Source of the DNA: Calothrix sp. PCC 6303
GTDB taxonomy: Bacteria; Cyanobacteriota; Cyanobacteriia; Cyanobacteriales; Nostocaceae
Assembly: GCF_000317435.1 (NCBI RefSeq)
Contig: NC_019751.1
Coordinates: 1 to 64,000, forward strand
Reading direction: 5' to 3'
Length of the DNA: 64,000 nt
A model generated the notes under the pieces. That model searched no databases, had not been told where the DNA came from, and saw only the letters and a list, made by a program, of their open reading frames with translations. Both the position numbers and the translations under genes were made by a program. Numbering within the stretch: position 1 is the first letter of the stretch; every line of letters starts with the position of its first letter. Positions 58,221-64,000 of the stretch are shown piece by piece.

Positions 58221-58589
58221 TTATCTTTGATGTTCTAAGCGACTCAAGCGTTGGGAGTAGCTTCGCATCACTTGTAGTGCAAAGGTTGGTGTTTCTTGAA
58301 CGGCAAACAAAAATCGTTTTTCATCTAAGAAAGCAAGTTTACAGTCGGTTTTCGCTGTTGCTGTATATGTCCGATTCTGAATGCCAACTAGTACTCCAGA
58401 ACCAAAAATATCTCCAGATTGAATTGTCTCAGCAACTTTACCATTCACAGATATATCAACTTCTCCTTCCAATACACCGTACATTAAATCCCCTGGCTGT
58501 CCTTCCTCAAAGATAATTTGATTTGCTGCAAATACTTGAGGTTCTGCTTGCTTCTGGAAGATGATTATGGTTTCTAAAGGTTGAAACAT
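58221..58589 (-). CDS. Single-domain cyclic-nucleotide-binding-like protein
   Basis: A 122-residue protein consisting only of a cNMP-binding beta-roll: FAANQIIFEEGQPGDLMYGVLEGEVDISVNGK, the IQSGDIFGSGVLVGIQNRTYTATAK cassette region and a C-terminal helix. No DNA-binding domain follows. The phosphate-binding arginine position is occupied by NRTYTA, so nucleotide binding is uncertain. It could be a stand-alone sensor or scaffold. It lies between phosphoketolase and acetate kinase on the same strand. Confidence 0.85.
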   Translation of the reverse strand: MFQPLETIIIFQKQAEPQVFAANQIIFEEGQPGDLMYGVLEGEVDISVNGKVAETIQSGDIFGSGVLVGIQNRTYTATAKTDCKLAFLDEKRFLFAVQETPTFALQVMRSYSQRLSRLEHQR

Positions 58590-59139
58590 GACTTTGCCAT
58601 TCTAACTACAAAGAAAGTCTAATTTATTATGAGTCCTGTATTTATATATTTTTAAATCTCAATCTTAATCTTGACCAAATGTTAACCTTTTCATTACCAA
58701 AGATTCTAACGCACGCCACGCGTACATAGACGCAAATCGGTTTCCCGCAGGCTAATAAATAGTCAGGAAGACAAATTTAATAACATACAATTTCGATTGA
58801 GCAATATAAATTAGGGAAAACGGTTGTTTGCCCCTACAGTATCCACTATATATATTGTCTAACTCTATTTATTCTGAAAAATAATAAAAACTGGGATGCA
58901 CACCTTTTGCGCTTTATTTAATCCACGTTCCTAAGCTTAGGTTGGGTGTAGACTTTACGGAACCCAACATGTGAGATCAAAAAAAAGTAATTATTTCAAC
59001 TGGAAAATATCTAAATGAAACCAGTAACAAAATGGATTTTAAAAGCTTTCAATCTGAGAATATTGGGTTAAGTTGCTACAATATTTGTGTTAAATATTAA
59101 GGTTTTTAGTGCGCCTCAACCCAACCGACGAATCAATCA
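58590..59139. other. Intergenic region with dispersed repeats and an empty-site sequence
   Basis: TTAACCTTTTCATTACCA followed by AAGAT at 58682-58704 resembles the uninterrupted form of the insertion site at 59443-59721. A dispersed repeat TTGCGCTTTATTTAATCCAC at 58907-58926 matches 55077-55096. No gene was seen. Confidence 0.55.
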
Positions 59140-59397
59140 TTATTCAAGTCCAAACCTGCTTCTAAATTCAGCCATTATATCTGACATAATAAATACTCTG
59201 TTCATGTGTTTTGGGTTAGTTAAACAATATATACCACTACTTCGTTGATGCTTTTCCATTAATTCTTTATCTTGGCTACCAATAATAACTAGTAATTCAG
59301 AATCGCACACAGGACACGTAATTTTGCCTTCTCTTTCATGAACATCTATAATTTATTGTAAATTATCACTTTTGCCATCATATCTGGAAGTTTCCAT
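59140..59397 (-). pseudogene. Small gene interrupted by an ochre codon
   Basis: ATG 59397 opens METSRYDGKSDNLQ and meets TAA at 59353-59355; the same frame continues without a new start through IIDVHEREGKITCPVCDSEL, a CPVC knuckle, LVIIGSQDKELMEKHQRSSG and ends FRSRFGLE at 59140. Total 86 codons. The unbroken second part suggests a real but recently disrupted gene. No family is recognised. Confidence 0.55.
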
Positions 59398-59456
59398 TTT
59401 CATTATCTGATGATGAGATTGCTTTTACCAATTTAGTAAGCATTAACCTTCTCATT

Positions 59457-59716
59457 ACCAACAATACCTTCGCCATTTTACGATAAATAAAGCTTTCAGC
59501 TTCCACGGTAAATTAAGGATTTCTGTTTTTTTGGCAAAACTAAAAGCTGTATAAACATGGTGCGGATTTTCCCATAGAGGGTTTGATTTATGTTCTTTAG
59601 CCCATAAGGGTTTTAAGCTTTTGCCGTCGGCTGAAAATAAAACCCTTATTTTTTCAGGAATCCGATGATTTTGCACGGTTTTTGTGATACTCAGTTTTGG
59701 CGAAGGTATTGTACCA
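59457..59716. mobile_element. Small MITE-like insertion with 15-bp inverted repeats
   Basis: ACAATACCTTCGCCA at 59461-59475 recurs inverted at 59698-59712, delimiting 252 bp. ACCA flanks both sides (59457-59460, 59713-59716), a likely 4-bp target duplication, and a related empty site is present near 58682. A 73-codon minus-strand frame (59455-59676, GTG start, MQNHRIPEKIRVLFSADGK) fills most of it; no homology is recognised, so it may be a decayed internal fragment of a parent element. Confidence 0.65.
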
Positions 59717-59722
59717 AAGATG

Positions 59723-60931
59723 TTAGTTTAGACATTGCCAACATTCACAGGCAATTTGCCAATCTTCTTGAGTGTGAATTACCAAAAGTCGTACTTTTGA
59801 AGTAGGCATAGAAATATTAATATCTACAGGTTTTTGTTGATTTTTTTGACGATCTATTTCTACTCCTAAAAAGCTGAAAGCATCACTAACTTGCGAACGG
59901 ACTTCTGCGGAATTTTCCCCAACTCCACCAGTAAAAATTAACACATCTAATCCTCCTAAGCTGGCAATCATGGAACCGATACAGGATTTTAGACGATGAA
60001 TGTAAATATCAAATGCGAGTTTTGCCCGGTTGTTGCCTTGTGCGATCTCGTGATAGATTTGACGCATGTCTCCAGATATGCCGGAAATTCCCTTTAAGCC
60101 TGAGTCTCGATTGAGTAAGTGATCGAGTTCTTCAACGGTGTAATTTCCTTGACGTAGTAAATGGATGAGAATACCTGGATCTATTGCCCCAGAGCGGCTG
60201 CCCATCATTAAGCCATCAAGGGGTGTGAATCCCATTGTGGTGTCGATACTGCGACCATTTTTGATAGCGACTAGTGAACAACCATTACCAAGATGGCAAG
60301 TAATAATACGTAGGGAGTTGATATCTTGGTCAAGAATCTGTGCTGCGCGCTGGGTGCAATATTGATAACTGATACCATGAAAACCATAACGACGAATGTC
60401 CTGTTGAATCCATTCGTAAGCACCGGGATAAATTGCGGCAGCATCGGGTATATGACTATGAAAAGCAGTATCAAAGACGGCGATTTGGGGGACATCTAAG
60501 TGCTGTTCCATCACTTCAATGCCTTCTAAATTCACTGGGTTATGGACTGGAGCGATGTTAGAAAGATGCGCGATCGCATTCTTCACTTCTGCCGTAATTT
60601 TTATGCTTTCAGAGTACTTCCTGCCACCATGGACAACACGATGTCCAACTACATCAATTTCTCCAAGTTCCTGGATGACTTGGGTGGAACCTTGACAAAG
60701 GGTGTCGAGTAAATGAGTAATAATTGCCGAATGGGAATCTGCTGATATTTGTTCTTCTAAGTTTCCACCTGTAGCAGTTTTTACCTGAATTTCCGCTGTT
60801 CCTTGGTGATGACTCCAATCTACTTTGGCTTCCCAAATTGGTGCTGGTGCTTCTTGGGGAATTCCCTCTGTGATTTCATATAAACAGCTTTTGTAGGTGC
60901 TAGAACCTGCATTAAATGTCAGTATTTTCAT
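59723..60931 (-). CDS. ackA: Acetate kinase
   Basis: AckA interconverts acetyl phosphate plus ADP and acetate plus ATP. The 402-residue protein has the ASKHA-fold motifs MKILTFNAGSSTYKSCLYEI, the catalytic HRVVHGG, FDTAFHSHIPDAAAIYPGAY, RRYGFHGISYQY, HLGNGCSLVAI and FTGGVGENSAEVRS. Length is normal. With the phosphoketolase gene downstream on the same strand it forms the phosphoketolase-acetate pathway found in many cyanobacteria. Confidence 0.97.
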   Translation of the reverse strand: MKILTFNAGSSTYKSCLYEITEGIPQEAPAPIWEAKVDWSHHQGTAEIQVKTATGGNLEEQISADSHSAIITHLLDTLCQGSTQVIQELGEIDVVGHRVVHGGRKYSESIKITAEVKNAIAHLSNIAPVHNPVNLEGIEVMEQHLDVPQIAVFDTAFHSHIPDAAAIYPGAYEWIQQDIRRYGFHGISYQYCTQRAAQILDQDINSLRIITCHLGNGCSLVAIKNGRSIDTTMGFTPLDGLMMGSRSGAIDPGILIHLLRQGNYTVEELDHLLNRDSGLKGISGISGDMRQIYHEIAQGNNRAKLAFDIYIHRLKSCIGSMIASLGGLDVLIFTGGVGENSAEVRSQVSDAFSFLGVEIDRQKNQQKPVDINISMPTSKVRLLVIHTQEDWQIACECWQCLN

Positions 60932-61301
60932 CTATTTAGAGGCTAGTTCAGTACTTAGAGAATATCGCGGTTCTCAGTTGAGTTAAATGCAATTCGTGGT
61001 GGAAGATACCATAGATCCATACCTTGCTACTCCATTTCCCAGTAGGGTTGTTTGCCCTTATTTGTAGTTCATCCAAAGGACAAACGCTATAGTTCTGTTT
61101 ATTTCTGCCGACTTAGAACCTATTTAAAGAGTAAATATTAAGATTAAGTAGAATGTGTTACATCTGTTTAATGATTTAGGTATGTGAACCAATGATATAT
61201 AGCCGTAACCCACCGTATGATAATGGTTGTTACGCGTTGCTTTAACGCACCCTAAAAATTTAAGGTTTAGTTTATAAATTATCTCTAAGGGATGAGCTGC
61301 A
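60932..61301. other. Intergenic region upstream of ackA and the VOC gene
   Basis: About 370 AT-rich bases between divergent genes. A TTACGCGTTGCTTTAACGCA-type dispersed repeat is present near 61229. No gene or RNA seen. Confidence 0.4.
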
Positions 61302-61718
61302 ATGGTAGATATTGGGCTGACTCACATAGCGCTTCCAGTTTCAAATATTGAAAGAAGTATAAAATTTTATGCTACCTATGCTGGGATGCAGGCTATTCAT
61401 CGTCGTAGTGACATCAAGACAGGTATAGATGTGGTATGGTTGTGTGACAAAACTCGTCCTTTCGTGATTGTTCTGATTGAAACACCTTTAGTGCAGACTG
61501 TTCTATCTCCTTTAGCACATTTGGGAGTTGGTTGTAAAAGTCGTGAATTTATGGATCATCTTTGTGAAAAAGCACAACAGGAAGGTGTTTTGCTGCAAAA
61601 ACAACAAGATTCTGGATATCCTATTGGATATTGGGCTTTTTTAAAAGATCCGGATGGTCACACCCTGGAATTATCTTATGGGCAGGAAATAGGATTGACG
61701 GTAGAAGAAACTCCGTGA
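61302..61718 (+). CDS. VOC (glyoxalase/bleomycin-resistance) family protein
   Basis: A 138-residue vicinal-oxygen-chelate protein with two beta-alpha-beta-beta-beta repeats: LTHIALPVSNIERSIKFYAT with the first metal histidine, AHLGVGCKSREFMDHL with the second, and FLKDPDGHTLELSYGQ with the metal glutamate. Glyoxalases, dioxygenases and resistance proteins share the fold; the closest in size is a lactoylglutathione-lyase-like protein. It stands alone. The function is not decidable. Confidence 0.88.
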   Translation: MVDIGLTHIALPVSNIERSIKFYATYAGMQAIHRRSDIKTGIDVVWLCDKTRPFVIVLIETPLVQTVLSPLAHLGVGCKSREFMDHLCEKAQQEGVLLQKQQDSGYPIGYWAFLKDPDGHTLELSYGQEIGLTVEETP

Positions 61719-61839
61719 AAATTCAGTTGTTCTGTATTTAGCGGTGGAAATTGATAACCTGTTCTTGAGCACTAGTACAGCACGGCGTAAATAAAACAAC
61801 CATTTACAATAAGCGAAAAGCCTGTTTTATCGACTTTAT

Positions 61840-61935
61840 TCTTTCTGCCTCTCCGCAGTCGCTACAACGGGGGGGGAACCCCCGCAACGCGGTGCTCTCT
61901 GCCTACTAACAGAATCCGCACTTACAGAAGTCACT
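61840..61935. repeat. GC-rich dispersed repeat with GGGGGAA-CCCCC palindrome
   Basis: TCTGCCTCTCCGCAGTCGCT and ACAACGGGGGGGGAACCCCC followed by GCAACGCGGTG is a GC-rich island in AT-rich DNA, of a repeat type often met in Nostocales genomes. The central G8-AA-C5 tract can fold on itself. Non-coding. Confidence 0.65.
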
Positions 61936-61977
61936 CCGTGCCTACCGCGTCTACTTACTTCTGCCTTCATGCAGTAG

Positions 61978-62157
61978 TTATTCGTGTTTTTGGTTGAACT
62001 GTTTCTTAGCTTGTTCATAAATCTCCACAGTAATTGGCAAGAAATTATTCTCCTGAGCGTAAGTTTCAATTTTTTTCCGAGCAAAAGGACGGACGAAAAA
62101 AGGTATATCTTTGAGTTTTGCTTCGGCTTCGGGAGTCCATGTAATCTGATCGCTCAT
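61978..62157 (-). CDS. Small PCP_red domain protein
   Basis: A 59-residue frame (MSDQITWTPEAEAKLKDIPF, then FVRPFARKKIETYAQENN) that matches the PCP_red domain otherwise found at the C-terminus of light-independent protochlorophyllide reductase subunit B. Stand-alone copies are common in cyanobacteria. Here it is complete, with the typical FVRPFARKKIE helix; its role is unknown, perhaps linked to chlorophyll synthesis. It is shorter than the usual ORF cut-off. Confidence 0.85.
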   Translation of the reverse strand: MSDQITWTPEAEAKLKDIPFFVRPFARKKIETYAQENNFLPITVEIYEQAKKQFNQKHE

Positions 62158-62428
62158 TGATTTTGGTTTGAATTTTGATTATTCACTCAAATATTTTAAC
62201 GAAAAACTTGGCTTCCAAAAGCTTGCCCTTATCCGTCTCAAACTTAGCTAAGTAGCTTGATGGAAGGCTAGAATCTTCGGAGTAGAGGAAGTTTAATTAA
62301 ATTTTCGCCAAAGAAAAAACCATCTGTAACTTTTTGTCAAGCGAATTTTAACTTTTCTGTTCTAATTGAGATTTTGTGTTAGCATGTGCATGGAGAGTTA
62401 ATTCGGCGAGCAGCGTTTGTTTTTATTA
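62158..62428. other. Intergenic region upstream of the RRM gene
   Basis: AT-rich, between divergent genes, without a gene or strong repeat. The rbp promoter follows at its right edge. Confidence 0.4.
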
Positions 62429-62457
62429 TTGACAGGTTTACTTCCTTTTGGTATGCA
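62429..62457 (+). promoter_or_regulatory. Candidate promoter of the RRM gene
   Basis: A perfect -35 TTGACA (62429-62434) stands 17 bases before TATGCA (62452-62457), a fair -10. Transcription would start near 62464, leaving an untranslated leader of about 48 bases before the RRM start at 62512. Confidence 0.5.
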
Positions 62458-62511
62458 CAGACTTTACCCGAAATCTAAATCTCTACACACTTATGGTTTC
62501 GGAGACAAATT

Positions 62512-62808
62512 ATGTCAGTTTACGTAGGCAATCTTTCTTATGAAGTTACAGAGGAAAGCTTGAATGCTGTGTTTGCAGAGTATGGTACTGTAAAACGCGT
62601 TCAACTTCCTACCGATCGGGAAACTGGTCGTTTACGTGGCTTCGGTTTCGTAGAAATGGGTACAGAAGCAGAAGAAGCTGCTGCCATTGAAGCTCTTGAT
62701 GGAGCTGAATGGATGGGACGTGACCTTAAAGTTAATAAGGCTAAACCCAAAGAAGATAGAGGATCTTTTGGTGGCAACCGTGGCGGAAATTTCCGCAACC
62801 GTTACTAA
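62512..62808 (+). CDS. RRM-type RNA-binding protein
   Basis: A 98-residue protein with one RNA recognition motif: RNP2 VYVGNLSYEV near the start and RNP1 RGFGFVEMG near residue 45, followed by a short glycine/arginine tail GNRGGNFRNR. It belongs to the cyanobacterial Rbp family, several members of which are cold-induced and bind RNA. It has its own promoter and terminator, so it is a single-gene unit. Confidence 0.95.
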   Translation: MSVYVGNLSYEVTEESLNAVFAEYGTVKRVQLPTDRETGRLRGFGFVEMGTEAEEAAAIEALDGAEWMGRDLKVNKAKPKEDRGSFGGNRGGNFRNRY

Positions 62809-62856
62809 TCTAGATTAGTCTAACTTGATTTAGTATCTTAGAGGTACTTTAAAAAG

Positions 62857-62884
62857 GCTCAAGCGTAAAAGCTTGGGCTTTTTT
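62857..62884 (+). terminator. Terminator after the RRM gene
   Basis: GCTCAAGC (62857-62864) pairs with GCTTGGGC (62871-62878, one G-T), loop GTAAAA, followed by six T. It lies 48 bases after the stop. Confidence 0.8.
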
Positions 62885-62975
62885 GCTATTTAATAGGGAA
62901 TAGAAATAGACGAGGATCACGAAAGTTATCACGGGCAAGATAGAATATAAGATCTTGGTACTTCTTTTGGCGATC

Positions 62976-64000
62976 ATGGGTAATACATTTGGGCATCTGT
63001 TTCGCATCACAACATTTGGCGAGTCTCACGGGGGTGGAGTGGGGGTTGTCATTGATGGTTGTCCACCACGTTTAGAAATTACTCCCGAAGAAATCCAAGT
63101 TGAATTAGATAGGCGGCGACCAGGACAAAGTAAAATAACCACACCGAGAAAAGAAGCGGATAAGTGCGAAATCCTCTCTGGAGTCTTTGAGGGCAAAACA
63201 CTGGGTACACCGATATCAATTTTGGTGCGTAATCAGGATATGCGATCGCAAGATTACAACGAGATGTCAGAAAAATATCGTCCATCCCATGCAGATGCGA
63301 CATACGATGCTAAATATGGATTTCGTAATTGGCAAGGTGGCGGTCGGTCGTCAGCGCGTGAGACAATAGGGCGTGTTGCAGGCAGTGCGATCGCTAAAAA
63401 GATTCTGCGTCAAGTTGCTGGTGTAGAAATTATCGGCTATGTCAAGCGCATCAAGGATTTAGAAGCTGTAATTGATTCTGACACTGTGACTTTAGAACAA
63501 GTAGAAAGCAATATTGTCCGCTGTCCTGATGCCAATTTTGCCGAGAAAATGATCGAATTAATTGAGAAAATTGGACGAGATGGTAATTCCATCGGTGGTG
63601 TAGTGGAATGTGTTGCGAGGAACGTTCCCAAAGGTTTGGGTGAACCGGTTTTTGATAAGTTAGAAGCAGATATTGCCAAGGGTGTCATGTCCCTTCCTGC
63701 TAGTAAAGGTTTTGAAATTGGTTCTGGTTTTGCGGGAACCACCCTGACAGGATTTGAACATAATGATGAATTTTATACTGATGAAACTGGCGAAATTCGC
63801 ACCGTCACTAACCGTTCTGGAGGTATTCAAGGTGGTATTTCCAATGGGGAAAATATCATCATCCGTGTAGCATTTAAGCCTACTGCAACTATCCGTAAAG
63901 AACAGAAAACTGTCACCAAAGAAGGGGAAGAGACACTCCTAGCAGGTAAAGGTAGGCATGATCCTTGTGTTTTACCCCGTGCTGTACCCATGGTAGAGGC
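62976..64000 (+). CDS. aroC: Chorismate synthase (5' part, runs off window)
   Basis: AroC converts EPSP to chorismate, the last common step of aromatic synthesis, with reduced FMN. From ATG 62976 the frame [20 protein letters not shown] is open to the window end (341 codons, about 20 short of the usual 362). Signature segments are [41 protein letters not shown] and GGISNGENI. The C-terminus is beyond the window. Confidence 0.96.
   Translation, partial: MGNTFGHLFRITTFGESHGGGVGVVIDGCPPRLEITPEEIQVELDRRRPGQSKITTPRKEADKCEILSGVFEGKTLGTPISILVRNQDMRSQDYNEMSEKYRPSHADATYDAKYGFRNWQGGGRSSARETIGRVAGSAIAKKILRQVAGVEIIGYVKRIKDLEAVIDSDTVTLEQVESNIVRCPDANFAEKMIELIEKIGRDGNSIGGVVECVARNVPKGLGEPVFDKLEADIAKGVMSLPASKGFEIGSGFAGTTLTGFEHNDEFYTDETGEIRTVTNRSGGIQGGISNGENIIIRVAFKPTATIRKEQKTVTKEGEETLLAGKGRHDPCVLPRAVPMVE

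Noticed and set aside
59455-59676. 73-codon minus-strand ORF as an independent gene
   Set aside because: It lies almost wholly inside the small inverted-repeat element and reads through its terminal repeat; no family is recognisable, so it is described with the element instead.
61836-62084. 82-codon minus-strand ORF
   Set aside because: It runs out of frame over the PCP_red gene and through the GC-rich dispersed repeat; the 59-codon frame at 61978-62157 is the real gene.

Overview
This 64 kb window is chromosomal DNA of a cyanobacterium, most likely a filamentous, repeat-rich species of the Nostocales type. The evidence is AT-rich DNA studded with HIP1 octamers (GCGATCGC), typical cyanobacterial genes (sipA, a CGLD27/DUF1230 homologue, a PCP_red protein, Tll0287-like DUF3365, a short RRM protein) and many hairpin repeats, heptamer repeats and MITE-like elements. 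The window starts 13 bases before dnaA, so the assembly was probably rotated to dnaA. Genus cannot be fixed from sequence reading alone.

Layout. 0-10 kb: dnaA, moeA, an RDD membrane protein, the L33-S18-RNase II cluster, an alpha/beta hydrolase, YbjN and DUF3318 proteins, and queE. 10-16 kb: a STAS/sugar-transferase fusion and a WcaI-like glycosyltransferase (polysaccharide synthesis), a decayed yqeK, rsfS, a CGLD27 homologue and asparaginase. 16-24 kb: initiator tRNA, a P-loop/DUF697 membrane GTPase, deoC, recO, an MFS transporter and a GT4 glycosyltransferase behind a short leader ORF. 24-32 kb: a receptor-like Ser/Thr kinase fused to a periplasmic binding domain, an intact insertion sequence inserted in the last codons of an M28 peptidase, a TauE/SafE-like plus ferric-reductase-like membrane protein, a peroxiredoxin and sipA. 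32-40 kb: two LTxxQ (Spy/CpxP-like) periplasmic proteins divergent from a NarL-type two-component pair, a deaminase, a voltage-sensor-type channel, a double ABC ATPase and a heme/HAMP membrane protein. 40-45 kb: a kinase with seven WD40 repeats and an internal heptamer repeat, then a scrapyard of repeats, a formylglycine-generating-enzyme remnant and a broken IS4-type element. 45-55 kb: a Clp-fold protease, a peptidoglycan-binding protein, an unknown membrane protein and the rimP-nusA-ylxR-infB cluster. 55-64 kb: phosphoketolase and acetate kinase separated by a cNMP-binding protein and gene debris, a VOC protein, a PCP_red protein, an RRM protein and the start of aroC, which runs off the window end.

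Most genes are housekeeping. The stretches most worth a second look are the receptor-like kinase, the envelope-stress-like LTxxQ/two-component locus, the heptamer tract inside the WD40 kinase, and several transposition events whose target duplications and empty sites can be read directly. No CRISPR array, prophage or clearly new multi-gene system was seen.
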